From contig OZ020246.1 in NCBI GenBank assembly GCA_963971285.1, positions 15,917,217 through 15,981,216 on the forward strand: DNA of 64,000 nucleotides, written 5' to 3'. Under the pieces are notes generated by a model. That model was not told where the DNA came from and did not search any database. It saw only the letters and a program-made list of their open reading frames with translations. The position numbers and the translations under genes were made by a program. Positions 25,101-33,515 of this stretch are shown in pieces. Numbering within the stretch: the stretch's first letter is position 1; each line of letters opens with the position of its first letter. This stretch comes from Astropecten irregularis. Its lineage: Eukaryota > Echinodermata > Asteroidea > Paxillosida > Astropectinidae.

Positions 25101-27812
25101 AGTTGTTATCCCTACCACTAGTGTTGCAGGATTTTGCGTGGTATAAAATTGCTGTGTACAGCAATTCTACATGACAGCTGAACTTGGTCCAAGTCCATCC
25201 AGAGAGTTGGCCACAGGGATACTGCATAGTATCCCCATGGGGAGTCAGGTTGGGGTAGCGGTTCTTTCCTCGCCTTTCACCTCTGGTGGCCCGGGTCCGA
25301 GTCGGGCTTGTTTCACAAAGTGGATTTGGTTTTCAGTCCCTACCTGATTCTGTGGGTTTTACCTAGAATATTAATCTGGGGTTTTCCTCCCACCTCTAAA
25401 GACTGTATCTTCTCATCATCTTTCCATAAAAAGGTTTCATCAGGCTTTCGAGCAACAGATAATAATAATAATAACAGTGTTTGATTTAGAAGACGGATGA
25501 ACGTTCTAGGCAAAATAAGAAGTGGGTGTTTTGCTCAAGAATTTGCTATGGGAGTTACTGGGCCATGTGTGAGTTTGGCGGATCCAAGTCAGAGACCTAG
25601 CCCAGAGGGGGTTAGCATCCAGTGAGGTCTCCTGAAGATCATTCCCAACTTTCTAAGTCCCCCCCACAAGGTCTTCTTTTCTTGCAAGTTAACTGATGAT
25701 TTGAATGGTTATTCTTTTGTCCTTGTAGCCCTCAGGTACAATTGCGGCCTACACCTTTGAGAGAACCATGATGATGGAGCAGAGATCTCAGCTGCTGCGT
25801 GACATGAAGCTCAGCAAGAAAGAGAGTCGCAGGGTGGTACGTAAAATACCTGAACAGGGGTCCATTTCACGAAGCCCTACGATCGCTCATAACTTGATTT
25901 ACGAAGGATAACCCATTGTATCCTTTGTAGGGCTGCAATGCATCGTAAGTCCTACGATTGATAGTAAATTACGATGAGTTTGGTGAAATCGACCACAGGA
26001 GAGATATTCTCATCTCTTTTCGGGCCTGTGATTGATATGGGAAATTAATTGGAATCAACAGAACCAAATCAACATTTGGAACTTGGTGTAGGACGCTTGC
26101 ACTATCATTTGGGTTGATAGTTTATAATTGGCAAATGGTTTGTGATGATGTTTTTTTACCAGTATTACAAGTCTTATCGGCAAAATATTCCTGCAGTTTC
26201 TTATTTGCTCGGAGTGATTCTTCCCTCAGCCTGTTGCACTGCCTCTGTAAACCCTTGACCACCAATTCAAACACTTTTCTTAGGTTGCAGCATTGCATTG
26301 CTAATTGAGAGGTAAATTATTCAGGGGGTCACAGGTTCGAACTCCACTCCAGTCAGTTTTTCTTCTGTTATCTTTCAATGACTTAAAACTAATCCAGTCA
26401 GATTGCCTTGTGGTTATTTTACAACTGTTAAAACGAAGTTAATATTCAGCTTCTTACCTTGAATAAAGTGTCTAATAGGCCCTACAGTCTACAGTTCAGC
26501 ATCATCAAGAAGCACACCAAGATTTTAGCACACCTCACTTTACCAATTGAGGCCGTTCAGGTTTTTTAGTGCTTTGCCTTGCATACAGTTATACGTCTGG
26601 AATCTTGAAGTTAATTCTGGCTAGTGCAGGTTATTGAGATTTGATATTGGATCTTTATGTTATATTTCTGTTCTCCTGCTGTTTCTTCAGGCTCAGACCT
26701 TTGTAGACGAATCTCACATCAGCCTGGGAGTCAAGAAGAGCAACTCGGACAAGAAGGTGACGTTTTCACAGGAGGAGCCGTCCGCCTCGCCGTTTGACTC
26801 GCCGGGCATCCTGGAAGATGAGGAAGACAATGTCATCTACGAGGCATCCAGCGAGGATGTAGTGGCTGAGAATGGTGACACGACACAGGTGGACCAGCAG
26901 ACAGGCAGCCCCAAAAAAGTATCGGGCGTCAAAGTGAATTTAGAGAGACAGCCGTGAGTTTTCCCCTTCTAAACCTCAAAGCCCTGTCTAATCTCCTGCT
27001 ATTCACAATGCTCAACTAAAAACTGATGCAAGCCAGGCTTTGTCAGTCTCTCGCATCTTGATGTTGTTTCTTTATCAGAGCAACCCTCTTGAATACAGGA
27101 GCACAGGGAGTGTTTCTAGTTGGACACTCTCTACTTTGGAACAGATAAATTCCAAGGACACAGAAGGAGATTCTTCAAACTAAGAATATGGTTAAATTTC
27201 ATTCCTTCATCATAGCAGAATACAATTTTGTCCAAAGTTTGGTTGTTATCACACTTTTCCCTATATGTCATTTTTTGGTGCCAATTTTTAAAAAATCTTT
27301 CAGATCTGTGAGCAACGTTGAGCGGATGAACAATGCAGTCAGGCTGAATGAAGTCATCGTAGACCGGTCCCATAAGGCCAACCTTGTCATCCTGAACCTG
27401 CCTGGTCCGCCCAAGAAGAAATACAGAGAGCAGTATTGTATCCTTTTCCCAAATGGTCACTCAAGTGCCATTGGTTTGACCCATTATTGACCTTTCCTTC
27501 ACACTGTCAGTGTAATGATACTGCCATGATAAAATAATCAGCCGTCAAAGACAGCTCAGATTTGCTTCTCCACATTTCAGAAACAGAAGCTTGTCGAGAA
27601 ATACCCAACAACATACAAGCAAACAAACAGGGTAGACCTAAAGTAAAGGCACCAATACAAAGTACACAAACAGATATCTGGCTATTGGCTGTGAAGGTTC
27701 CTTGACCATTGACCACTCAGATATGGAATATTTGGAGGTACTGACCGAAGGGCTGGAGAGAGTCTTGATGGTGCGAGGCGGTGGACGAGAGGTCATTACC
27801 ATCTACTCATAG
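998..27812 (+). CDS. KCC (SLC12A4-7-like): K-Cl cotransporter, SLC12A4-7 (KCC) family, complete, 25 coding exons
   Basis: Electroneutral K+/Cl- symporter of the plasma membrane; KCCs export Cl- and serve cell-volume control and neuronal or epithelial Cl- setting. Coding exons: 998-1121, 11227-11300, 12157-12273, 13177-13326, 14167-14352, 14814-15049, 15938-16140, 16627-16758, 17113-17211, 17878-17935, 18767-19060, 19229-19315, 20008-20139, 20673-20777, 21209-21297, 21394-21473, 21989-22077, 22685-22791, 23145-23264, 23998-24087, 24821-24912, 25729-25836, 26691-26953, 27304-27437, 27721-27812. Phases agree throughout, giving 1086 aa, the usual KCC length. Family blocks seen: [16 protein letters not shown] (TM1), [19 protein letters not shown] (TM2), [16 protein letters not shown] (TM6), [19 protein letters not shown] (TM8), [16 protein letters not shown] (end of TM12), [20 protein letters not shown], and the terminal [13 protein letters not shown]. 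Tyr208 in SMYILG matches the K+-site tyrosine of human KCC1 (Tyr216). Which vertebrate paralogue is closest cannot be said; one pro-orthologue of all four is likely. Confidence 0.97.
1695..2187. mobile_element. Non-autonomous DNA transposon with ~36-bp terminal inverted repeats
   Basis: The left end begins ACGGTGTACAAGCCGGT and the right end finishes ACCGGCTTGTACACCGT. The arms stay complementary for about 36 bp, through CCTATAAAGGGAAT on the left and ATTCCCTTTATAGG on the right. No transposase ORF is seen inside. The superfamily is not clear from the ends. Confidence 0.75.
4151..4336 (+). mobile_element. TACCACA MITE, copy 1
   Basis: About 186 bp, with AACCCCAACCC at the left and GGTTAGGGT at the right and an interior full of TACCACA / TGTGGTA words that pair across the element. 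Related copies are at 13775-13940 and 28261-28463. Confidence 0.65.
12420..13010. repeat. Degenerate GTGTCCAAA / ATTCAAA repeats in KCC intron 3
   Basis: Words such as GTGTCCAAA, ATATTCAAA and GTGGTGGCCAGA recur irregularly on both sides of the foldback element. It looks like a decayed short tandem array into which the foldback element inserted. No coding signal. Confidence 0.45.
12649..12872. mobile_element. Foldback element, near-perfect 224-bp palindrome
   Basis: The left arm starts GTGGATCGGTTTGCGGAAAC and the right arm ends with its complement, GTTTCCGCAAACCGATCCAC. The arms meet at a centre of CTCATCAGCTGATGAG. In KCC intron 3. A second, partial copy is at 13941-14100; both are followed by GTCACCATGCAAAGCCTC, so the element extends about 30 bp further right. 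Confidence 0.8.
13525..13700 (+). repeat. tRNA-derived SINE, copy 1
   Basis: tRNA-like body with GTGGGTAGAGCACTC (A-box region) and GCAGGTTTGAATCC (B-box), preceded by a head containing GGCAGTTTCATGGC and CACCGCCAACATTGG and followed by CAGTCAGTTTTCTTC. In KCC intron 4. Confidence 0.7.
13775..13940 (+). mobile_element. TACCACA MITE, copy 2 (3' end lost)
   Basis: Same order of TACCACA, TGATCCAG and TGTGGAGACT words as copy 1. It breaks off where the GTGGATCGGTTTG foldback element begins at 13941, so that element probably inserted into it. In KCC intron 4. Confidence 0.6.
13941..14100. mobile_element. Foldback element, partial second copy
   Basis: Begins GTGGATCGGTTTGGGG and keeps the left arm and the CTAGTCCTCATCAG centre, then jumps to the GTCACCATGCAAAGCCTC tail; most of the right arm is missing. 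It ends about 65 bp before KCC exon 5. Confidence 0.65.
14415..14730. mobile_element. TTAA MITE, diverged copy
   Basis: The right end ACCAAAGTATGATACTACCT is shared with the 356-bp TTAA family. Inner words TGTTCACAGATTTAC and GTAAATCTGTGAACA pair with each other, so this copy can fold over much of its length. In KCC intron 5. Confidence 0.65.
14814..16758 (+). CDS. KCC (SLC12A4-7-like): KCC exons 6-8: TM4-TM5 and the large extracellular loop
   Basis: Exon 6 (14814-15049) carries TM4 and TM5, with the conserved FVGVKYVNK block. Exons 7 (15938-16140) and 8 (16627-16758) encode the long TM5-TM6 loop and the start of TM6 ([13 protein letters not shown]). The loop has four cysteines at residues 298, 316, 332 and 339, the number that forms two disulphides in known KCC structures, and two N-glycosylation sequons, Asn321-Gly-Thr and Asn334-Asp-Thr. 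Loop sequence outside these landmarks differs strongly from vertebrates, as is usual for this region. Confidence 0.95.
15466..15762. mobile_element. GGGCCCAATTTCATGGAAT MITE, copy 1
   Basis: About 297 bp: the left end GATGGAATCCATTACC and right end GGATTCCATGAAAATGGGCC are inverted, with TTCTTCGCT and TTGCTTACG words repeated inside. In KCC intron 6. Confidence 0.65.
17212..17877 (+). other. U12-type intron (KCC intron 9)
   Basis: The donor is GTATCCTTA (8 of 9 matches to the U12 consensus RTATCCTTT). The branch region is CTCCTTGAC (8 of 9 to TTCCTTRAY) with branch A at 17861, 16 nt from the end of the acceptor. Phase 1. The polypyrimidine tract expected of a U2 intron is weak. The intron contains a MITE copy at 17575-17712. 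Confidence 0.9.
17575..17712. mobile_element. GTCGATTTCAC MITE, copy 1
   Basis: About 140 bp with a foldable core (AACTCGAGTT, TACGTAGCGCTGCAATGCAT) and the right end TTTGGTGAAATC. Other copies are at 18402-18545, 18541-18700 and 25855-25999. In KCC intron 9. Confidence 0.65.
17878..17935 (+). CDS. KCC (SLC12A4-7-like): KCC exon 10 (58 bp), TM7
   Basis: Small exon encoding [18 protein letters not shown], aligned with the vertebrate ISSVVLFGACIEGVVLRD block of TM7. The acceptor ATCAAG has little polypyrimidine tract, which made it hard to place. It is supported by reading phase (it completes Tyr441 as T|AT) and by a U12 branch sequence, CTCCTTGAC, ending 15 nt upstream. Confidence 0.93.
18402..18700. 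mobile_element. GTCGATTTCAC MITE, two copies head to tail
   Basis: Two units of about 145 bp share the junction CGACTCCAGGGGTCGATTTC near 18536-18556. Each has GTCGATTTCAC-type ends in inverted orientation and the core ATGCATCATAAGTCCTACG or its variant. The second unit ends 66 bp before KCC exon 11. Confidence 0.7.
19635..19830 (+). repeat. tRNA-derived SINE, copy 2 (near full length)
   Basis: Head GGTTTCATGACTTCTGACTG, then TCACCGCCAATATAGGGCTG, tRNA-like GGATATCTCAGTTGG and AGTTTGAATCTCG, and a tail ending TTCACCTTTCAATGAC. In KCC intron 12, 180 bp before exon 13. Confidence 0.78.
20008..20139 (+). CDS. KCC (SLC12A4-7-like): KCC exon 13, TM11-TM12
   Basis: Encodes [20 protein letters not shown] and the [24 protein letters not shown] block, the last two membrane helices and the junction to the cytosolic C-terminal domain. 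The donor is GG|GTAAGG. The 3' part of this exon and its first intronic bases recur twice in the following intron (see the exon-tail repeat at 20178-20345). Confidence 0.97.
20178..20345 (+). repeat. Two decayed tandem copies of the KCC exon 13 tail
   Basis: 20178-20275 repeats CAGCTGGTATTCTGCATTGA and GGTACATCGAGTACCAGGGG, matching the end of exon 13 and its donor. 20281-20345 again has AGCTGGTACTATACATTG and GCAGTATTAGC. The intronic words after the donor (GTCTAGTATTG against ATCTAGCATTA) are duplicated too, so the unit is about 100-115 bp spanning exon and intron. Confidence 0.8.
20785..21058 (+). repeat. Minisatellite starting at the KCC exon 14 donor
   Basis: About 13 degenerate units of roughly 20 bp, consensus near CTTGAAGGCCCTCTGGCCCT with CCAGGGAAGG variants. 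It begins within 10 bp of the donor at 20778. Each unit has AGGCC / GGCCCT words that can pair. Confidence 0.85.
21620..21850 (+). mobile_element. AACCAGAGAATCTACTTCC repeat, copy 1
   Basis: Foldable repeat with GGAGGCTCAGGCTCAGGCTC on the left and GAACCAAAACCTGAGCCCGAG-like sequence on the right, core CAAACCAGAGAATCTACTTC. Copies: 23595-23850 (minus), 30650-30890 (plus). In KCC intron 16. Confidence 0.65.
22440..22635 (+). repeat. Degenerate ~60-bp tandem repeat in KCC intron 17
   Basis: Three loose units containing CTACAGAAT, TTTCAAGTAT and TTTGCAGA words. It ends about 50 bp before the acceptor of exon 18. Confidence 0.5.
23265..23997 (+). other. U12-type intron (KCC intron 19)
   Basis: The donor is GTATCCTTA. 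The branch region is TTCCTTAAC, a perfect U12 consensus, with branch A at 23982, 15 nt from the acceptor end. Phase 1, splitting the His codon of WWIVHDGG. A MITE copy (23595-23850) sits inside. Confidence 0.94.
23595..23850 (-). mobile_element. AACCAGAGAATCTACTTCC repeat, copy 2
   Basis: Same element in reverse orientation, inside the U12-type KCC intron 19; both GAGGCTGGGGCTTGG and GCCTGAGCCTAAGCC ends are visible. Confidence 0.65.
24088..24820 (+). other. U12-type intron (KCC intron 20)
   Basis: The donor is GTATCCTTT, a perfect U12 consensus. The branch region CACCTTGAC (7 of 9) lies 16 nt before the acceptor end. Phase 1. It follows intron 19 directly, so the 90-bp exon 20 is flanked by U12 introns on both sides. 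Confidence 0.9.
25230..25450 (+). repeat. Second SINE type, GGTTTTCCTCCCACC tail
   Basis: tRNA-like GGTTGGGGTAGCGGTTC and CCCGGGTCCGAGTCGGGC (B-box-like) followed by GGGTTTTACC and GGGGTTTTCCTCCCACC, a 3' domain I recall from several marine invertebrate SINEs. In KCC intron 21. Confidence 0.55.
25855..25999. mobile_element. GTCGATTTCAC MITE, copy 4
   Basis: Begins GGGGTCCATTTCACGAAGCC and ends TTTGGTGAAATCGACCAC. It starts about 20 bp after the donor of KCC exon 22. Confidence 0.7.
26307..26395 (+). repeat. tRNA-derived SINE, 3' fragment
   Basis: Only the B-box (CACAGGTTCGAACTCC) and the tail through TTTCAATGACTT remain. In KCC intron 22. Confidence 0.65.
26691..27437 (+). CDS. KCC (SLC12A4-7-like): KCC exons 23-24: cytosolic regulatory tail
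   Basis: Exon 23 (26691-26953) encodes residues 925-1011, an acidic Ser/Glu-rich linker; exon 24 (27304-27437) encodes [15 protein letters not shown] and the [13 protein letters not shown] block. In vertebrate KCC2 these regions carry the two inhibitory WNK-SPAK sites, Thr906 (ITDES) and Thr1007 (MHTAV). Here the aligned residues are Val929 (FVDES) and Asn1022 (MNNAV). Thr927, two residues before Val929, might be an alternative acceptor. The linker is shorter than in vertebrates and lacks their TWTK-type stretch. Confidence 0.93.
27438..27720 (+). other. U12-type intron (KCC intron 24, last)
   Basis: The donor is GTATCCTTT and the branch region is TTCCTTGAC, both perfect U12 consensus sequences; the branch A lies 15 nt from the acceptor end. 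Phase 1. Only 283 bp long. Confidence 0.95.
27721..27812 (+). CDS. KCC (SLC12A4-7-like): KCC last coding exon and stop
   Basis: Completes Tyr1057 and encodes [20 protein letters not shown] followed by GREVITIYS and a TAG stop at 27810-27812. This C-terminus is nearly invariant across animal KCCs. It follows a U12-type intron whose branch sequence TTCCTTGAC lies 15 nt before the acceptor. Confidence 0.97.
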
Positions 27813-28068
27813 ACACAGGTACATTACAGTGGAAAACCTCCACGGCAACAAACTCAACTGCAGTATTTCCCTTCTCTTTTCCCTATTGGCCCACGAATCT
27901 CACAGGATTACTTCATACCTGACGCGCACAATTTTCTTTGGGCTTGAAAATCTAAAACGCAACGTAATCGAAAATGCAGCATTTGGTGTGTGCTTCAGAC
28001 TGATCTGAAGCCTTTTCCTTGAAATGTGTGCCAAAGTATTTTTCAAAAACAAAAAAAACTAACAATGA

Positions 28069-28085
28069 AATAAATATAAAATAAA
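28069..28085 (+). promoter_or_regulatory. Candidate KCC polyadenylation signals
   Basis: Two AATAAA hexamers, at 28069-28074 and 28080-28085, lie about 260 bp after the KCC stop codon. They would give a short 3' UTR. A longer 3' UTR ending further downstream cannot be excluded because the flank is AT-rich and has other AATAAA words, for example near 28748. Confidence 0.45.
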
Positions 28086-28260
28086 TGAATTTAATATCAC
28101 TGATGCATTGAGAGTTTTTGAAAGTTCAAGTCAGGTCTTGCATGTCGTTGAATTATTCGTCAGCATGCATTTTGTTACCGCCTGTTTTGTGCCAGAATGA
28201 GGCCGGTAACCGTCTTAATACTGCTAATTTGTATAGTTTGTGCTCTGATAAATTTCTGAC

Positions 28261-28463
28261 TAACCCTAACCCTTTTCACTTACCACGCATAACGAGAGCT
28301 GGTTACCACACATTACCATATTCTCCACTTGGGGAACTGGATCATAAACCTTGCATTACCAACGAAAAGCACACTGTGGTGCATTGTGGTATTCAGGATA
28401 CCACAACTTACCACAGGACAAACCATGTGTGGTAAACTGTGGTATGGAGGTGGGTCAGGGTTA
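28261..28463 (-). mobile_element. TACCACA MITE, copy 3 (opposite orientation)
   Basis: Runs from TAACCCTAACCC to GGGTCAGGGTTA. The interior matches copy 1 in reverse complement, including CTGGATCATAAACC. It lies in the 3' flank of KCC. Confidence 0.6.
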
Positions 28464-28986
28464 AATAAGGCACTCTGTCTTCACGTCAGTATGCCTCCAT
28501 TCAATCTGCTATCCAATTTGAAATAATTATCAATATTCAGCAAACAACCTTGGTGCCTATCGGCTATTTTTATACAGCTCTGAAATAAATAGAATATTAA
28601 CGAAGAAGAGAAAAAAACAACAGAAAGAAACGCTCACAGTATCATTTTGAGGCTGATATTTTTTGTGTTGGGATTATAGTCCAAAGTCAGGTTACATTCG
28701 CGCATGAGTGCCTTTTTGTACGACTGCCATGGTCTTCCAACTTTGAAAATAAACTCTTTGCACATTATTAAACTTGAAGAATATTCAGCACACTGATTGG
28801 ATTTTGTTTATAATACAAATGCACATTCAGAATGTCAATTTATGACACTGATGCTATGTCACATGATTTGGGACAAGCTCGTGCTTAGTAACACCCAGCA
28901 TTTATGCTACCAATCCCACCTATGTTAGTGCTGGCCTTATATATCTAAAGCAATACCTTTCCCTGAATTGTATGATGTACAAACAA

Positions 28987-29282
28987 GGGCCCAATTTCAT
29001 GGAATCCATTACCGTAAGCATAAAACATTTGCTTACGATACCAGACTTTTTTTGCTTACGGGTAGCATACTCTATATGAGAGTTGTCTTTCTCGCTATGC
29101 TAAGCATGGACTTTCTGCAGAATGCATATATGGCAGTGCGTTAAGCAGAAAAAATCAAGGATAGCCAAGAAATTCTTCGCTAACAGAATGTCTTGCGTAC
29201 TAATTCCATGAAATAGATTTCAAGCATGGCAGTGCCCATAAGCACAAATGTAGGCCGTAACTGAATCCATGAAATTGGGCCC
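28987..29282. mobile_element. GGGCCCAATTTCATGGAAT MITE, copy 2
   Basis: 296 bp with good ends, GGGCCCAATTTCATGGAATC and GATTCC-like CATGAAATTGGGCCC. The interior repeats GCTTACG and ATTCTTCGCTAA as in copy 1. Fragments of the same ends appear at 16221 and 19160. Confidence 0.75.
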
Positions 29283-30649
29283 AGCTGTGTCCCTAGTCTG
29301 GTGAATTCAGATGTTGAATGTGTGTGTTTGCCATCAGTTGAAGATGGTGTACTAGACATGCTACTCAAATGACCTCGCAAAGGGCTTATTTAATAATGCT
29401 TCAAATTTTAGGGATATTTTTGAAAGGCTATCTGTAGAGCAGTGCAAAAGGACAATTTTTCTGCTGTAAACTTGTGTAAGTTGGTAAGTCATTGCAAAAT
29501 AATGTTATTATTTCCATTGATTGGCTGAATAATCTAGGTGCTTAGTGTGCTGTAGCCGTGACAACTATACAGGACACAGGCTAGAGTTTAAAGTTTAGTG
29601 TAAAATGGTCACTGGTTAAGCAGTGGTTGGCTGGTAACTAACTCTGTATGGAAATTGCCCTCGAGAATGTTTTTGCAGTTGCCAGTGATTTCCTTATGTG
29701 ATGGAAACACATGTATTCATAATCAGCTTGACCAAGAAGCCCCGTAGTCTGGTTCCGGTAATAGTCTACTAGTCCAACCATTGTTGACTAGACTTGCTAG
29801 AGTCCAGGCCTAAAGTTAACCATGGGTTTTTGGTTGTACTTGCTGTTGCTGTGACCTTTCAACTTTCAGTCTTTTCTCTTGACCTCGTGGCTGTTGAATC
29901 TATTATTTCACAATTTCTCTGCCCAGAACCAGATCATAATTCGCTACCTCAGTTGGTTTTCAAATCATAAAAATGTATCTGACGCAGTGGCACGCTTGGT
30001 AATAACAGATGTAGTATGTTGAATCTGAAGCCAATTTTACAATTAATACACAATTTTTAAATCGGTATTAGCATGTAAAACATGCATCCTGACACAGCTG
30101 TTGCTTTTGATTATTATTTCAGGAGAAAAGATTTAAAGTTGTGATAAGGCTGCACTGAGTTGTCACAGTCGTATATGACAATAAGACTTGTACAGAGAAA
30201 AGACATGTAATATCTTTAAAATGCAAGTTATACAAATACAGATATTTTATTCACATTTTAAAGTGTATTTTAGGAGATGTACATGTATATAGCAAAATAG
30301 TGTTGAGTTGGAAATGGTGGTGAACAGACTTATAACCGGTACATTATTCAGAATGACTTGACGCACACTTTCCATATTTGAACAAATTATTAAAAAATAA
30401 GCTAAATTTGAGTAAAAAAGTGGTAAAAATGATACATTTGTTTGAGTACAGTTGTAGGTGTTTACATGTAATTTAAGGTCAGCAATATTTGTATAATTCC
30501 ATTCCTAATATGGTAATGTGAGGCACATCATCGGTGCTCTTTTAACATGATATGCGACTGATAATACCATGTGTGGCATGGAATGATGAAGATGGTGACG
30601 GAGCAATTTCTTAAATACATCTCTGATGACAGTCAGTGAAACCTGGGGC

Positions 30650-30890
30650 CTTTCTCAAAGCTCGGCTTCGGCTCAGACTCTGGCTTCGTCTCTATAATCC
30701 ATATGCTTAAAATATAGTTTGTGGTTTTTCATTGAAGCTGAAGCTCTGTTTTCTTTTTTAAACCAGAGAATTTACTTGCTAACCACAGCCAAAAGCCTCT
30801 ATTTTGATACCCGTAATTTTAGAATGGATTCACAAAATGGAGCCGGAGCCAAAGCCAGAGCCAGAGCCGAGCTTTGAGAACCTCAACTGC
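30650..30890 (+). mobile_element. AACCAGAGAATCTACTTCC repeat, copy 3
   Basis: Runs from TCTCAAAGCTCGGCTTCGG to GCCGAGCTTTGAGA, which are exact inverted ends, with the shared core. It lies in the KCC-distal flank. Confidence 0.7.
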
Positions 30891-31991
30891 CTCAATGTGA
30901 ACAATATTCATCCTCTGATTATTTTAAGTCCAAAGAATATGTTAGAGGGATACTGTACATTGTGTTGGATTTTAGGCAGAGTCAGGGAGTTATATGAGGC
31001 TATGTCTTATGCACATGGCAAGGGATTATGTTTAATGCTCTGTTTCCATGATTTTTCATTGGGAAGAGCTAGGACGTCAATCTTGAAATATCCATCCAGT
31101 AACGGGCAGTCATTCATTTGCGTCATGTTGTGATATTAAATGTTTTACGTTTTGAATGTCTCAATGGTGCTATACCCGTGATAAAATGTTGTAATTCAAA
31201 AATGTTTTTAATGCAGATGTCATATAAAATGTTTTTAAATAATTGTCCAAGGACATGCCCCCCAAAATGTAAAGAAAGTCTGAAAATCCCCAATAATATT
31301 AAGCATTGAAGTGAGCTGTATGTGCCATCTAGATGTAGCATTTCTGTTCCTGTTTTCTTTTCGCAACCAGAGAAAGTTCAGGACATTTGAATAGTATTAA
31401 ACCAACAATATGTATTGGTGAATGACAATCAGCGACCATCACACTCCATTTGTGTTGCTACTTTGAATAGTTCTCGTATTGGACTGTTGGTACAGACTGC
31501 GTCATGTCCCATTTTAGTAATTAATGTCGTATTTTAATAACTGGCATGTTTTATCTGGCTTAACACAATGACTTGCCTGTTCGGCCAGCAAAGTTTTTTA
31601 ATGTGTAATTACTGTAATAAAGAAACCTTTTGGCAGTGTGTGTTTTATGGTGTAAACCATGTTGCTCTGAAATCTGACAATTGCAGGCAATGATTGTACA
31701 GGTGGCCAGTTTTACAGAGCTGCTTAACACACATCTGTTAAATGCTACTGTGCTCAGCTGATTCTTGCTTAACACAGACCTTTGCTAAGCAAGGATTTTG
31801 TGTTAAGCAGCTTTATAATATTGGACCACAGGTTCTGTTCCATAACAAAAAAGTTCTTAATTCCTCCAAGTATAAAAAATAACTAAAAATGAATTAAAGA
31901 AGAATAGGAGTGTTCATAAAGTTACAAAATATCTTGGATTTAGGAACATTTTTTTTCCTAAGTCCAAGATAGGAATATTTCCTAAGTCTTT

Positions 31992-32141
31992 AATGGTCCA
32001 CACGGAGGCAGCCATAGGGAGGGGCCATCAGCAGCTACCAACCTTTTGTCTACTTTCTGTTTGTATTCATTCTCTTGGTTTTGTGTAGACAATGGTAGTT
32101 TGTATTGGCCCTCTACAATGGCTGCCTCCACCTGGATCATT
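31992..32141. mobile_element. MITE with ~35-bp inverted repeats
   Basis: AATGGTCCACACGGAGGCAG on the left pairs with CTGCCTCCACCTGGATCATT on the right; arms continue through GCCAT...GGGGCC and GGCCC...ATGGC. 150 bp, no coding. Confidence 0.7.
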
Positions 32142-33159
32142 TCAATGTTTGATTGGCCATTATGTGGAATTTAACAACGTTATTTCATGTTACTTTCTTT
32201 CTAACAGTTATTCCAATTTTACAAAAAGGCACTAATGTTCAGTTAATAAGAGAGAATGAGTTTAATAATGCTAACGTATAGAGGTTTACAATGTATAAGT
32301 GTTCATAACCCTATTAAACAATTTTGTTTTATCCAAATTTATTCTGTTAGTTATCATTATATGAATATGTTATGTAGAAAAACTAATTTAATGATTTGTG
32401 TCAGTGTAACTATTTTTCAATTTGTATATGTTTATGTTATTGGTTTTTCCTCCTTTTTTGTTTCTTTGAATACGTTGGACTTACTTTCAACAATATCAAG
32501 CCATCTTGGTTTTTGTTTATTAAGTACAGGCATGTGCTAGCCGATTAAAAGGTGAATGCTAGATAAATTAATGATTATATTTATTTACCAGTGTAATGCT
32601 TTTTGTATAATTTGTGTAATTCATGCATGTTGTTGTGTAAAGACTAGTGATCGCTTTATTTTTTAGTACCAAATGGATTAGTTTCTATATTTTTTGTATA
32701 ATCGAAACAACTGCAATTTTGATTTCTAGTTATTGTTTTTGTTTGTGTGTGTGGTTTCTAGAAGATATGTGAGGGGAAAAATGGAGTTTAAAACACAAAA
32801 AGGTACTGCCCATTCCTTTTGGTGCATTTAAAAGTAAAAACAAATTGTAAGACATTTACCAATATTGTGCCAATTATCCCTTTGTCAGTCAATGTAAAAA
32901 AGTGTGTGGCACAATAACTTTACAAATTGCATAAAGGCATTTCGAATGTTTGAATTTCCCAGATTCAAGACACTGTTTTATGTATGCAGTTGAACCTCAT
33001 TAATAAGGGGTTCTTGGAACTTTGCAGAAACCTTGTTATAAACTGGAACCTATAGTATCTGGAATGAATACAATAGTGAACAAAGGATTGGCACTTAAAA
33101 ATTGTCTTTGTTATATTACCGGTACATAAAATCAGAATGTTGTATAAACAGTGCTCTTC

Positions 33160-33515
33160 TTAAAGGTAATATCATACTTTGGTTTTTATTAAAAAAAAAA
33201 TACAGATTCATGGGCAAAAATATCCAAACAGATACAGTAACAGTCATCTGTGAAAATTTCAGTCCCATACGGTGCCCACTTTTTGAGAAAACAGTGAAAA
33301 ACAACCACAGTATTTCTCTTTTATTTTTGATCTTTTAAAAGATCAACAAGATTTTCGGTCGTTGTTTGACAAATTTCTTGATAAATACACTATTTCAGGC
33401 GGAAAAAATGTTAACGGTATGTTTCTGCCACCACCATCTTCATACCCTGTAATTTATAGGTAAATCTGTGAACATTTCTGTGTTGGTTTCTTACCAAAGT
33501 ATGATACTACCTTTA
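33160..33515. mobile_element. TTAA MITE, complete copy A (356 bp)
   Basis: Bounded by TTAA on both sides, with terminal inverted repeats TTAAAGGTAATATCATACTT and AAGTATGATACTACCTTTAA. A central palindrome GATCTTTTAAAAGATC is conserved between copies. TTAA ends fit a piggyBac-type target preference, but the terminal bases are not enough to prove the superfamily. Confidence 0.82.
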
